A DNA stretch of 33,834 bases from Virgisporangium ochraceum. Lineage in GTDB: Bacteria; Actinomycetota; Actinomycetes; Mycobacteriales; Micromonosporaceae. Shown piece after piece: positions 23,069-31,948 of the stretch (position 1 is its first letter; the number at the start of each line of letters is the position of its first letter). The position numbers and the translations under genes are program-made. The stretch spans positions 1-33,834 of the forward strand of contig NZ_BOPH01000135.1 in the NCBI RefSeq assembly GCF_016863655.1, in the 5' to 3' direction. The notes beneath the pieces are model-generated. The model searched no databases. It worked only from the letters and a program-made list of their open reading frames with translations, and was not told the DNA's origin.

Positions 23069-23894
23069 GTGCGATACCGAGCAGGCGGCGGGCATCGGCC
23101 GGCGGCATCGGCGGGCGCTGGGCGAGCCGCGCGAAGCTGACCGCCCGGGCGACCAGTTGCGCGTTGCTCTCCACCGGCTGGCTGCGCGCGTAGGTGATCG
23201 TGTCCTCCATGCCGACCCGCAGGTGGCCGCCGGCCGCGAGCGAGGCCATCAGCACCGGCAGCGTCGTGCGGCCGATACCGGTGGCCGAGAACGTGGTGCC
23301 CTCGGGCAGGTTCGCCAGCGCCGCCTTGCAGGCGACGAGCGCCTCCACGGTGCCCGGCATGCCGCCCGCTACGCCCATGACGAAGTCGACGTGCACGTGG
23401 CCGCCGGCCGGTAGGCCGTACTTGTTCAGCAGCCGCTCCAGGGCGGCCAGGTGACCGAGGTCGAAGATCTCGTACTCGGGCACGATGCCCCGGTCCTGCA
23501 TGCGGGTGTGCAGGTCGACGATGAACGCCCAGCGGTTCAGGAACACGTCGTCGCCGAAGTTGACCGTGCCCATCGTGCAGGAGGCCATGTCGGGACCGGC
23601 CTCCAGCACCCGCAGGCGGTCCTCCTCGGGGTCGGTCACGGCGCCGCCGGTGGACAGCTGCACGATCAGCCCGGTGGCCGTCCTGATCGCTTCTGTCGTA
23701 TCGCGGAGGCGGCCGAGGTCGAGCGTGGGCTTCGCCTCGTCGTCACGGATGTGGATGTGGATGACGCTGGCACCCAGCGCCTCGCACTCCTTCGCGGCTA
23801 CGACCAGCTCGTCGATCGTCACCGGCAGGGCCGGCGCGTCGCGCTTGCCGACCTCCGCACCGGTCGGCGCGACGGTGATCAGTGTGTTGCCCAT
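23058..23894 (-). CDS. Beta-keto acid cleavage enzyme (BKACE / 3-keto-5-aminohexanoate cleavage family, DUF849)
   Basis: A 278-residue TIM-barrel protein of the BKACE family: ITVAPTGAEVGK at the start, the zinc-binding HIHIRDD (His46, His48), VQLSTGG, an EYEIFDLGHL block and HVHVDFVMGVAGG. Family members use a zinc centre to condense a beta-keto acid with acetyl-CoA and release acetoacetate plus a CoA thioester; the native keto acid cannot be called here. The ATG is fused to the YgfZ stop (TGATG), and the 3' end overlaps the asparaginase start, so it sits in the middle of a four-gene operon. Confidence 0.92.
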   Translation of the reverse strand: MGNTLITVAPTGAEVGKRDAPALPVTIDELVVAAKECEALGASVIHIHIRDDEAKPTLDLGRLRDTTEAIRTATGLIVQLSTGGAVTDPEEDRLRVLEAGPDMASCTMGTVNFGDDVFLNRWAFIVDLHTRMQDRGIVPEYEIFDLGHLAALERLLNKYGLPAGGHVHVDFVMGVAGGMPGTVEALVACKAALANLPEGTTFSATGIGRTTLPVLMASLAAGGHLRVGMEDTITYARSQPVESNAQLVARAVSFARLAQRPPMPPADARRLLGIARVG

Positions 23895-24931
23895 CAGCTG
23901 TCCATCTGAGCGGTCGACTCGCCGACCCGCAGCTGCGTGTCGTCCTTCACGTTGTTCTTGACCAGCGCCAGCGCGACCTGGCCCAGCTCGTGGTGGCGCA
24001 CCGCCGTGCCGACGAACCCGACCGTGCGGTCGTTCGCCGTCACCGGCGTGCCCGGCACCGGCAGCTCGTCGGTGGTGATGCCGTCGAGGTGCAGCAGCAC
24101 CAGCTTCCGCGGCGGACGCCCGAGGTGGTGCACCCGGGCGACCGTCTCCTGACCGCGGTAGCAGCCCTTCTCCAGGTGCACGGCCGGCGCGGTGAACCCG
24201 GCCTCGGCCGGCAGGGTCCGGTGGTCGGTCTCGAAGCCGTGGCGGGGCCTCTTCGCCGCCACGCGATGGGCCTCGTACGCCCAGAGCCCGACCTTTTCGA
24301 CGTCGATCGTGTCCTTGTCGGCCCGCGGCACCAGCAGGTCGGCGCCGTTCTCGACCCGCCGGACCCACCCGGCGCCGAACGCGGCGACCCGGTAGATCGT
24401 CGACGGCCGCGGCGGCTGGGTGCCCTGCGCGAACTTGGCACCGGGCACGTCGAGCGCGTCGGGCGGGTCGAGCCGGTCGACGCCGAGTGCCGCGAGCGCC
24501 TCGTCGGTGCCCGGGCCGACCAGCGACAGCAGCGCCCAGTCGGCGGTGACGTCGGCGGGCTCGACCTGCGAGAAGAACCGCATCCGCTCCAGGTGGCCGA
24601 GCAGCTGCGACCCGGGTTCCAGGTCGAGCCACGTGGTGGTGCCGTCTTCGGTGACCATCGCGTGGTGCTCGATGTGGCCGTGCGGCGAGAGGATCAGCAG
24701 TTCGGTGCCCTGCCCCGGCTGCAACTTCTCGAGGTGCTGGGTGGTGAGGCTGTGCAGCCAGGTGAGCCGGTCTGCGCCGGGCACCGCGATCACGGTGCGG
24801 TGCGACCGGTCGACCAGGCCGACCTTCTCTTCCAGGAGGCGCTGCTCGCGCACCGGGTCGCCGTAGTGGGCGACCGCGCCGGCGTCGCGGCTGGCCGGAT
24901 CGAGGGCGGCGATGTCGATCGCGGAGGTCAT
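23894..24931 (-). CDS. ygfZ: Folate-binding protein YgfZ (Fe-S cluster maintenance, GcvT-like)
   Basis: A 345-residue GcvT-like protein with the YgfZ signature KGCYRGQE (255-262, Cys257). YgfZ proteins help assemble or repair some [4Fe-4S] enzymes in a tetrahydrofolate-dependent way. The N-terminal VGLVDRSHRTVIAVPGAD and LSPHGHIEHH blocks are typical. The ATG at 24931 is supported by GGAGGAT six bases upstream, placed inside the last codons of fur. It resembles Rv0811c, which in mycobacteria lies near PabC-like and nitrobindin-like genes, as it does here. The Fur neighbour suggests metal-linked expression. Confidence 0.92.
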   Translation of the reverse strand: MTSAIDIAALDPASRDAGAVAHYGDPVREQRLLEEKVGLVDRSHRTVIAVPGADRLTWLHSLTTQHLEKLQPGQGTELLILSPHGHIEHHAMVTEDGTTTWLDLEPGSQLLGHLERMRFFSQVEPADVTADWALLSLVGPGTDEALAALGVDRLDPPDALDVPGAKFAQGTQPPRPSTIYRVAAFGAGWVRRVENGADLLVPRADKDTIDVEKVGLWAYEAHRVAAKRPRHGFETDHRTLPAEAGFTAPAVHLEKGCYRGQETVARVHHLGRPPRKLVLLHLDGITTDELPVPGTPVTANDRTVGFVGTAVRHHELGQVALALVKNNVKDDTQLRVGESTAQMDS

Positions 24932-24935
24932 GTGC

Positions 24936-25355
24936 CTATCCTCCTGCGCAGTCGCGGCACTCGCCGAAGAACGAGACGTGTCCCACGTCGACCGTGAAGC
25001 CGCGCTCCCGGGCAAGCTGGTCCGACACGCCGTCGAGAACGCTCGGCTGGACCTCGTCGACCCGGCCGCAGCCCCGGCACACCAGGTGCACGTGCTGCTC
25101 CTCGGCGGCGGCGTGGTACGTCGGCGCGCCGTGCGACAGGTGCGTGTGGGTGACCAGGCCGATGTCCTCCAGCAGCTCCAGCGTGCGGTACACGGTGGAG
25201 ATGTTGACCCCGGCGGCGGTCTCGGCCACTTTGCAGTGCACCTGGTCGGGGGTGGCGTGCCCCAGGTCGTACACCGCTTCCAGCACGAGCTGCCGCTGCG
25301 CGGTCAGGCGCAGGCCGCGCTCACGCAGTACCTGGGCAAGAGTGTCCGAAGCCAC
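24936..25355 (-). CDS. Fur family transcriptional regulator
   Basis: A 139-residue Fur-family protein: winged helix (about 10-80) with LRLTAQRQLVLEAV and STVYRTLELLEDIGLV, then a dimerisation/metal domain with HVHLVCRGCG (His88, His90, Cys93, Cys96) and a C-terminal CRDC (Cys133, Cys136), so the structural four-Cys zinc site is intact. Which metal or signal it senses (iron, zinc, peroxide) cannot be told. The GTG at 25355 follows TACCAT by 6 bases, so the message is probably leaderless. It heads the operon fur-ygfZ-BKACE-asparaginase, with a 4-base gap to ygfZ. Confidence 0.93.
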   Translation of the reverse strand: MASDTLAQVLRERGLRLTAQRQLVLEAVYDLGHATPDQVHCKVAETAAGVNISTVYRTLELLEDIGLVTHTHLSHGAPTYHAAAEEQHVHLVCRGCGRVDEVQPSVLDGVSDQLARERGFTVDVGHVSFFGECRDCAGG

Positions 25356-25361
25356 GCTCCG

Positions 25362-25367
25362 ATGGTA
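25362..25367 (-). promoter_or_regulatory. -10 element, probable leaderless promoter of the fur operon
   Basis: The minus strand reads TACCAT, CGGAGC, GTG. Only 39 bases separate the fur and pabC start codons, so the two promoters face away from each other with almost no spacer. Confidence 0.6.
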
Positions 25368-25379
25368 TTCCCCTGTCGT

Positions 25380-25385
25380 TAGGCT
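25380..25385 (+). promoter_or_regulatory. Candidate -10 for pabC
   Basis: TAGGCT lies 9 bases before the GTG start. The leader would be only 2-3 bases, so this is a near-leaderless promoter. Confidence is lower because of the wider spacing. Confidence 0.45.
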
Positions 25386-25394
25386 GCTGGACTT

Positions 25395-26234
25395 GTGACT
25401 GTCGTAGCCGTATTGGGTCGTGGCGTGGTCCCGGCCGACACCCCGGTTCTGCGGGCCGACGACCTCGCCGCCGTGCGTGGCGACGGCGTGTTCGAGACGA
25501 TCCACCTCCGCTCGGGGTCGCTCTGGCAGCTCGACGCGCACCTCGACCGCATGGAGCGCTCGGCCGCCCGGCTCGAGATCGCGCTGCCGCCGCGGGCCGC
25601 GCTCGAGGAGCTGGCTTCCCAGGCCGTCGCGGAGTGGCCCACCGAGCTGGAGGGGGCGCTGCGACTGGCGTGCTCACGCGGTCCCGAATCGGGCGGGTCG
25701 CCCACGGTGTGGGCGACCCTGAACACGATCAACGAGAAGCAGCTGCGCGGCCGCCGCGAGGGCGTCACCGTCCGTACGCTCTCGCTCGGGTATCCGGTGG
25801 ACGCGCGCAGCGGGCTTCCGGCGCTGCTCGCCGGCGCCAAGACGCTGTCGTACGCGGTGAACATGGCCTGCCAGCGCTGGGCGGCGGCCGAGGGCGCCGA
25901 CGACGTGCTCTGGGTGTCGGGCGACGGCTACGCGCTGGAGGCGCCGACGTCGACGCTGGTCTGGCTGACCGACGGCGTGCTCCGCACCGTGCCGCCGGAG
26001 CAGACCGGCATCCTCGCCGGCACCACGTCGGCCTACCTGCTGGCGCACGCCGGCGAGCTGGGCTGGACGGCGGAGGAGCGCCTGGTACGCCCGGCCGACC
26101 TGCACACGGCCGACGGCGTGTGGCTCACCTCCTCGGCCCGCGGGCCGGCCGAGGTGCGCGCGCTCGACGGCGTGCCGCTGGGTCCCAGCCCCGAGACGCC
26201 GCGGATCGCCAAGCTTCTCGGCTTCCCGGCCTGA
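25395..26234 (+). CDS. pabC: Aminodeoxychorismate lyase-like class IV PLP enzyme
   Basis: A 279-residue fold-type IV PLP protein. The PLP lysine is Lys149 in LLAGAKTLSYAVNM; RGDGVFETIHL (28-38), Glu182 in GDGYALEAPTSTLVW and the GILAGTT phosphate loop are characteristic. It probably cleaves 4-amino-4-deoxychorismate to p-aminobenzoate for folate synthesis. A D-amino-acid or branched-chain aminotransferase role is possible because the family is close. It is divergent from fur and resembles Rv0812. Its last codons and stop are partly duplicated just downstream. Confidence 0.82.
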   Translation: MTVVAVLGRGVVPADTPVLRADDLAAVRGDGVFETIHLRSGSLWQLDAHLDRMERSAARLEIALPPRAALEELASQAVAEWPTELEGALRLACSRGPESGGSPTVWATLNTINEKQLRGRREGVTVRTLSLGYPVDARSGLPALLAGAKTLSYAVNMACQRWAAAEGADDVLWVSGDGYALEAPTSTLVWLTDGVLRTVPPEQTGILAGTTSAYLLAHAGELGWTAEERLVRPADLHTADGVWLTSSARGPAEVRALDGVPLGPSPETPRIAKLLGFPA

Positions 26235-26270
26235 ACCCGGCCCGTCCTCCCGGCCTGAACCCGGCCCGTC
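26224..26270. repeat. 24-base tandem duplication at the end of pabC
   Basis: The unit TCCCGGCCTGAACCCGGCCC, plus four bases, is present twice head to tail (26224-26247 and 26248-26270). The first copy holds the pabC stop codon, so the second is a non-coding duplicate of the gene end. Probably a local slippage event. Confidence 0.8.
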
Positions 26271-26295
26271 GAAGCGGGGACGTTCAGTTGATTGT

Positions 26296-26312
26296 CATCG
26301 ATTCGCATCGAT
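26296..26312. promoter_or_regulatory. CATCGAT repeat upstream of the SGNH esterase gene
   Basis: CATCGAT, three bases, CATCGAT stand as a direct repeat of a palindromic core, about 45-60 bases before the esterase ATG. They lie between a possible -35 (TTGATT, 26288-26293) and a weak -10 (TACTCA at 26312). A candidate regulator site, with limited support. Confidence 0.35.
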
Positions 26313-26357
26313 ACTCATACTGACCGCCCAAATCACCCCCTTCGATTGGTGCCGGTC

Positions 26358-27446
26358 ATGTCCCTGCGCAAGCCCATCCTGTACGCGATCCTCGGCATGC
26401 TCGTCACGGCACTCGGCTTCGTGGTTGCCCAGCAGCCCGCCTCGACGGCCGCCCCCGCCGCCCGGGTCATGGCCCTCGGTGACTCGATCACCGCCGCACC
26501 CGGCTGCTGGCGGGCGTACCTGTGGCAGCAGCTCCAGGCCGCCGGCTACACCGCCGTCGACTTCGTGGGAACGGCGCGCGGCGACGGCTGCGGCTTCACC
26601 TACGACGACAACCACGAGGGCCACAGCGGCTTCCTCGCCACCGGGATCGCCAACCAGAACCAGCTGCCGCCGTGGCTGTCGGCCACCAACCCCGACATCG
26701 TGATCATGCATCTCGGCACCAACGACATGTGGGGCGGGCAGACGCCGGTGAGCACCGTGCTCGGCGCCTACACCACGCTGGTCAACCAGATGCGGGCCAA
26801 CAACCCGCGCATGAAGATCATCGTCGCCCAGATCCTGCCGATGGGCCAGCCCGCGTGCACCGCCTGCACCCAGGCCGTCATCAACCTGAACGCCGCGATC
26901 CCGAACTGGGCGGCCGGCCTGTCCACCACGCAGTCGCCGATCGTGGTGGTCGACCAGTGGACCGGGTTCAGCGTCTCGACCGACACCGGCGACGGCGTGC
27001 ACCCCAACGACTCGGGCTTCCGGAAGATGGCCAACAGGTACTTCACCCCGCTGACCCGCCTGGTCGACGGCGTCACCACCCAGCCGTCGGGCAGCTCGTC
27101 GTCGTCGCGGCCGGCAAGCCCGTCGTCGTCTTCGTCGAGCCCACCGCAGCCGGCCCCCGACTGCCAAGCCACCTACACGATCGCCGGGCAGTGGCAGGGC
27201 GGGTTCCAGGCCGAGGTCACCGTGCGGGCGGCCAGGCCCATCGCGACCTGGACCGTGACCATGCGCTACACCAACGGCCAGCAGATCACCCAGGGCTGGA
27301 GCGCCACGTACTCGCAGACGGGCGCGGTGCTGACGGCGCGGCCGGCGAACTGGAACGCGGGACTGCCGACCGGTGGCACCACCACGTTCGGCTTCCTCGG
27401 CTCCTGGACCGGCACCAACAACCCGCCGGAGATCAGCTGCGCCTGA
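26358..27446 (+). CDS. Secreted SGNH/GDSL esterase with C-terminal CBM2-like module
   Basis: A 362-residue secreted protein: signal peptide at 1-34 (hydrophobic 8-25), SGNH hydrolase domain at about 36-235, Ser/Pro linker (244-267) and a C-terminal module of about 95 residues. Catalytic blocks are VMALGDSIT (Ser43), HLGTNDMW (Asn122) and DGVHPND (Asp212, His215). The C-terminal module begins and ends with Cys (CQATY...ISCA) and has WQGGFQAEVTV and the spaced Trp residues of CBM2 cellulose-binding modules. It probably removes acetyl or other acyl groups from plant polysaccharide. The ATG at 26358 is favoured; a GTG nine bases earlier is possible. It ends in a strong terminator. Confidence 0.9.
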   Translation: MSLRKPILYAILGMLVTALGFVVAQQPASTAAPAARVMALGDSITAAPGCWRAYLWQQLQAAGYTAVDFVGTARGDGCGFTYDDNHEGHSGFLATGIANQNQLPPWLSATNPDIVIMHLGTNDMWGGQTPVSTVLGAYTTLVNQMRANNPRMKIIVAQILPMGQPACTACTQAVINLNAAIPNWAAGLSTTQSPIVVVDQWTGFSVSTDTGDGVHPNDSGFRKMANRYFTPLTRLVDGVTTQPSGSSSSSRPASPSSSSSSPPQPAPDCQATYTIAGQWQGGFQAEVTVRAARPIATWTVTMRYTNGQQITQGWSATYSQTGAVLTARPANWNAGLPTGGTTTFGFLGSWTGTNNPPEISCA

Positions 27447-27462
27447 CCCGCGTCATGCACAG

Positions 27463-27493
27463 GGCAGCGCCCGGGGAGACCCCGGGCGCTGCC
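27463..27493. terminator. Bidirectional terminator between the esterase and subtilase genes
   Basis: A perfect 14-base inverted repeat, GGCAGCGCCCGGGG / CCCCGGGCGCTGCC, with a 3-base loop, lies between two convergent genes. On the plus strand GTCTTT follows. It should stop transcription from both sides. Confidence 0.9.
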
Positions 27494-27508
27494 GTCTTTC
27501 GGGTGGGG

Positions 27509-30500
27509 TCAGACCCCGCCGACCCTGGTCGGGCAGGCCGTGAACGGCTTCAGCGAGAAGTCGAGCACCTCGACGAAGCCCGCCTGCACCTGGTGCCGCT
27601 TGACCTGCGAACGCCAGCCGTCCCGCGAGACGATGACGTCGTAGCGGCCCTTCGGCAGCCAGATCTCGTACGTACCGTTCGTCCTCGTCCGCAACGGGTA
27701 CGCGATGTCGGGGTTCGAGGACAGCGAGATCTCCACCTGGGCCTGCAGCGGCACCGTTCCGCCGCAGCCCTGCCCGGTCACCGTCCCACTGATCTTGCCC
27801 CAGTTGGCCGGTGGCAGCACGTGCATGGTGACCTTGACCGGCGTCACCGGGAACGGGCTGTTCACCCGCGCCAGGATCTCGGCGGTGTAGTCGCCCGGCT
27901 GGGTCACGCCGACCGCCGTGGTGGCCGTCAGCGTCACCTTCACAGTGCGGCTGGCGCCCGGCGCGAGCGTGAACGACTGCGGGTCCTCCGACAGCCACGG
28001 AATCTGGGCCTCGGCGGTGCAGTCCTCCAGATCGGCCAGGTACTCGGCGTCATTGAGCGCGTTGCGGCCGCTGTCGACGCCGCCGACCTTGTAGAAGCCG
28101 CACGCACCGGCGCCGCGGAAGCTCGCGACGTTGGAGTTCGGCAGGTTCGCCCACGTGTTGGTGGCCGGGTCGTAGGCCATCGTGCCGTTGGTGAGCGTGC
28201 TGCCGCCGTTGGTGAAGCCACCGTTGATCACCAGGAGCCCGCCGGCCGCGCCGTGCTGGGAGAGCGACCGCTCCTCCGGCATCGTGGCGATCGGCGTCCA
28301 CGAGTTCGAGTCCAGGTTGTAGGCGTACGCGTCGTCGTACAGGGTGTTGCCGCTGGACCCACCGGCGCAGTAGCCCTGTGCGCCGATGCCGCCGCAGGCG
28401 ATCCACGCCACCGGGTGCGGATACTGGGCGGCCTCGCTGAACCCGGTCACCGGGTCGAAGATCCACGACCGGGCCGAGTGGTTGCAGTTGCCGTCGAGGC
28501 AGCCACCGACCAGCAGCACCTTGCCGCGGAAGACCGCGGCACCCGCGGCCGCCGCCGGATCCGGGTGGGTCGCCTCCAGCGTGCTCCACTCGTTGGCCGC
28601 TGGGTCGTAGACGTCGACGCTGGCGATCGGCGTGCCGTCGGCGGACCATCCGCCGAAGACGTACAACTTCCCGCTCATCACCGCGACCTGCGGCTTCTGC
28701 CGGGGAACCGGCATCGACGCGGCTTCGGACCAGTCACCGGTCGCCGGGTCGAACACGAGCGTCGAGTCGAGCTCGGTCACCCCGTCGTAGCCGCCGACCA
28801 CGTAGAGCTTGCCGTTGAGGAACGCGCCCGCCTGGTCGGTGGCCGTCACCGGCTGGTCGGCGAGCGGCGTCCAGGCGTCGGCCGCCCACGGCTGGTTCTG
28901 CGGTTGGCTGATCGGCTTCGGCGACCGCGAGCTGTACTTGTTCGCCACGGCGCCGCCGGGAACGGCGATCCGTTGCAGCGGCGCGCCCTGGCGGCCCTTC
29001 AGGATCTCGAACCCGCCACCGCTCTCGAACAGCTCCACGGTGGCCGGAGCCGACCCCGTGTTGCGGACCGTGATGTTGTAGTTCCTGGTCTGTCCGAGCG
29101 TCTGGTAGCTCTCGATCGCGGTCGGGGTGATCGTGATCCGCGCCGTCCCCAACGCGAAGTCCGCCCGGACGGTCGCGTTCGCCGCCACGGTCACCGACTT
29201 CGTCGTCGGCGTGTAGCCACCCTTGCTCGCGGTGAACGGGTGGGCACCGGTCAGGCTGGAGAACAGGTAGTAGAACCCGTCGGGAAGGTTCGGGTCGTCG
29301 GGGGTCGCGGCCGAGACGCCCTTCTCCGCCGGCCGGTCGTCGCTGGTCACGGTGACGCCGTTGAGCGGCTGGCCGGTCAGCCCGTCGGTGGTGAAGCCGG
29401 CCACGAGGCCGCCCGTCACCGGCGCGCACACGTCCCGGTAGACGCGCACGTTGTCGACCTGCCACCACCAGTCGAACGTGCCGAAGTAGTGGAACCGCAG
29501 CTTCACGTTGCTCTGGTTGGCGGCCGGTGCCAGCGACACCGTCTCCACCGTCGGCCCACGCCGGCTGTTGACCTCGTGGTACACGTTCGTCCACGTGGTG
29601 CCGCCGTCGATCGACACGTCGACGTCGGTGAAGTCCTCGGAGCCGAGGTCCCTGAAGTCGCTGTTGAAGCTCAGCAACGGATCCGAGACGCCGGTCAGGT
29701 CGATCACCGGTGTCAGGAGGTCGGTGTCGGTCGTGGTGCCGGCACCCGCGTCGTCGCTGTCGGCGTCGGCGAAGGCGCCGTCACCGCCGGTCAGGTTGCC
29801 GTCGGCGCCCGGGTCGTCGAACTCCCACTCGCCGCCGCCCGCGTTGCGCTTGACCACCGACCAGCCCGCCGGCAACGTACCGGCGTCGAACGACTCCGAC
29901 AGGTACGTCGGCCGGGAGTAGCCCGGCGCGTTGCAGTCCGCGGCGACCGTGAGCTCGATGTCCCGCGTCACCGGGGTCGTGCCGACCACCACCTCGACCG
30001 TGCTGGCGGTGTACCCGGGATAGACCGCCGTGGCCGTCACCTGGTACGTGGCGTTGCCCGGGACCGTGAGCGTGTAGGCGCCGGTGAACGGGTCGGTGTA
30101 CACGTCGCCGCTCGGGCTGTTGACCACCGTCAGCCTGGCGTACAGGCCCCATCCGTGGCCGGAACCGTCGAGGACGCGCCCGCTGATCGTCACCGACTGC
30201 TGCGTCGAGAGCGCGAAGTCCGCGGTCGCGACACCGCTTTCCGGGACGCTGACCGTGGCCGACCTCGTGCCGTAGCCGTACTTCGACGCGGTGATGGTCT
30301 GCTCGCCGGCCACCACGGTCAGCGAGTACCTACCGTCGGCGCCGGTCAGCGTCACGAAGTCACCGCTGACGACGGTCGCCGCGGCGATCGGTGCGCCGGT
30401 CGCCGCGTCGGTGACCGTGCCGACGACGCGACCCGCCGGGCCGCGCGGCGAGCTCAGGACGGCCTGGTAGGCGTCGAGGCGGCCCTCACCGAAGTTGTTG

Positions 30501-31948
30501 TTGTCGTCGGCCGTGCCGCCGCAGCTGAGCGAGTTGGCGTCACGGGCGGTGTTGTCGAGGATCTGCCGGGTCTGCGCGACGTTGTTCTTCAGCGCCGGCG
30601 CCTCCGACCACATCAGCGCGACCGTGCCCGCGACGTGCGGTGCCGCCATCGAGGTGCCGTCGAACGCGTCGTAGCCGCCACCCGGGACGCTCGACCGCAC
30701 GTTCACCGCCGGAGCCGAGATGTTCGGCTTGATCTGGTTGCCCTCGCCGCGGCTGGAGTCGGCGTAGAGGGCGTTGTTCACGTCGTAGCCGCCGACGGCG
30801 TACGACTCCTCGTAGTCGGCGGGCGAGCCGACGGAGCCGCAGCCCTGGACGCCTTCGTTGCCGGCCGCGAACACCGGCATGATGCCGGCGCTCTCCCAGG
30901 CCCGCACGATGTCGTGGAACCACTCGTCGTGGGCGTCGTCGCCCCACGAGTTGTTCACGATGTCGGGGCGCAGTTCCGGCCGCGGGTTCTGGCCGTTCAC
31001 ATCGGTGGGCGCGGTGATGAACTGGCCGGCGGCCAGCAGCGTCTCCGAGGAGCAGGTCCGGTCCTCGCAGCCGCGGGCGGTCATCCATTTGGCGCCGGGC
31101 GCGACGCCTACCTGGTTACCGGCGCCGTCGTCGCCGACCATCGTGCCCATCGTGTGCGTGCCGTGTCCGTTGTCGTCACACGGAACCAGGGGGTTCTCGC
31201 ACGAGGCCGACGGGTCGTACCAGTTGTAGTTGTGGTCGAACGTGCCGCCGCCGAGGTTGCCGCGGTACTTGCCGACCAGGGCCGGGTGGTCGAAGTCGAC
31301 ACCGGTGTCGATGCTGCCGACGACGATGCCCTCGCCGGTGTCCTCGAACTCGCTCCACACCTGCGGCGCGTTGATGTTCGCGACGCCCCACTCGACCGCC
31401 ATGGTCGCCGGGCCGTCAGCGCGCGCCGTCGGTTCCACCAGGGGCACCGAGCCGACCGGCGTGATCTTCTTGACCTCCGACCGGGCGGCCACCGCGTCGA
31501 GGACGCTCCTGTTGCCTGTCACCACCATCGAGTTGGAGATCCAGAACGACGTGAAGGCGACCTTGTTCCTGGTGAGCAGCTCCGAGAGGCCGGCCTGGCT
31601 CTTCGTGGCGGTCGCCGTGAGCTGCTGGTAGACGTGCTGGGTCTTGGCGGTCTTCGACTTGATGCCGGCCGCTCCGGAGAGTTCGGCCTTCTCGTCGAGG
31701 TAGACCATGAACCTGGCGCTGCCGTTGCGGGCCAGCTCGTCGAGCACCTGCTTGTCCACGTCGGCGCCGGCCGCCCGTGCCGGTGCGGCCACCACCGCGA
31801 CCGACAACGCGGTCATGGCGAGCACCGATCCGGCGGCGGCGAGCCGCCGGAGTCGCGACCCCCACCGCGCGCCCGGCTGCCCCCTGCCGGCGGCGACCGC
31901 GGCCGGGCCGCGTGGCAGGCTGCCCGGCCTGCCCGTTGCGAACTGCAT
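27509..31948 (-). CDS. Giant secreted subtilisin-family serine protease with Kelch repeats
   Basis: A 1479-residue secreted protease. A long signal peptide ends near residue 59 (VVAAPARA/AGAD). A prodomain (about 62-170) is followed by the S8 domain (about 185-500) with Asp214 in GSIDTGVD, His262 in NGHGTHTMGTM, oxyanion Asn in FAAGNEG and Ser433 in FDGTSMAAPHVAG. Next come two carboxypeptidase-regulatory-like beta-sandwiches (about 505-660), a MAM/immune-inhibitor-like segment (from YLSESFDAGTLPAGW), another CarbReg-like unit, a Kelch propeller with repeats such as LYVVGGYDGVTELDSTLVFDPATGDW, and C-terminal Ig/CarbReg-like domains. The ATG at 31948 is set by GGGGAGGA upstream; the open frame beyond it is not coding-like. 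Confidence 0.93.
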   Translation of the reverse strand: MQFATGRPGSLPRGPAAVAAGRGQPGARWGSRLRRLAAAGSVLAMTALSVAVVAAPARAAGADVDKQVLDELARNGSARFMVYLDEKAELSGAAGIKSKTAKTQHVYQQLTATATKSQAGLSELLTRNKVAFTSFWISNSMVVTGNRSVLDAVAARSEVKKITPVGSVPLVEPTARADGPATMAVEWGVANINAPQVWSEFEDTGEGIVVGSIDTGVDFDHPALVGKYRGNLGGGTFDHNYNWYDPSASCENPLVPCDDNGHGTHTMGTMVGDDGAGNQVGVAPGAKWMTARGCEDRTCSSETLLAAGQFITAPTDVNGQNPRPELRPDIVNNSWGDDAHDEWFHDIVRAWESAGIMPVFAAGNEGVQGCGSVGSPADYEESYAVGGYDVNNALYADSSRGEGNQIKPNISAPAVNVRSSVPGGGYDAFDGTSMAAPHVAGTVALMWSEAPALKNNVAQTRQILDNTARDANSLSCGGTADDNNNFGEGRLDAYQAVLSSPRGPAGRVVGTVTDAATGAPIAAATVVSGDFVTLTGADGRYSLTVVAGEQTITASKYGYGTRSATVSVPESGVATADFALSTQQSVTISGRVLDGSGHGWGLYARLTVVNSPSGDVYTDPFTGAYTLTVPGNATYQVTATAVYPGYTASTVEVVVGTTPVTRDIELTVAADCNAPGYSRPTYLSESFDAGTLPAGWSVVKRNAGGGEWEFDDPGADGNLTGGDGAFADADSDDAGAGTTTDTDLLTPVIDLTGVSDPLLSFNSDFRDLGSEDFTDVDVSIDGGTTWTNVYHEVNSRRGPTVETVSLAPAANQSNVKLRFHYFGTFDWWWQVDNVRVYRDVCAPVTGGLVAGFTTDGLTGQPLNGVTVTSDDRPAEKGVSAATPDDPNLPDGFYYLFSSLTGAHPFTASKGGYTPTTKSVTVAANATVRADFALGTARITITPTAIESYQTLGQTRNYNITVRNTGSAPATVELFESGGGFEILKGRQGAPLQRIAVPGGAVANKYSSRSPKPISQPQNQPWAADAWTPLADQPVTATDQAGAFLNGKLYVVGGYDGVTELDSTLVFDPATGDWSEAASMPVPRQKPQVAVMSGKLYVFGGWSADGTPIASVDVYDPAANEWSTLEATHPDPAAAAGAAVFRGKVLLVGGCLDGNCNHSARSWIFDPVTGFSEAAQYPHPVAWIACGGIGAQGYCAGGSSGNTLYDDAYAYNLDSNSWTPIATMPEERSLSQHGAAGGLLVINGGFTNGGSTLTNGTMAYDPATNTWANLPNSNVASFRGAGACGFYKVGGVDSGRNALNDAEYLADLEDCTAEAQIPWLSEDPQSFTLAPGASRTVKVTLTATTAVGVTQPGDYTAEILARVNSPFPVTPVKVTMHVLPPANWGKISGTVTGQGCGGTVPLQAQVEISLSSNPDIAYPLRTRTNGTYEIWLPKGRYDVIVSRDGWRSQVKRHQVQAGFVEVLDFSLKPFTACPTRVGGV

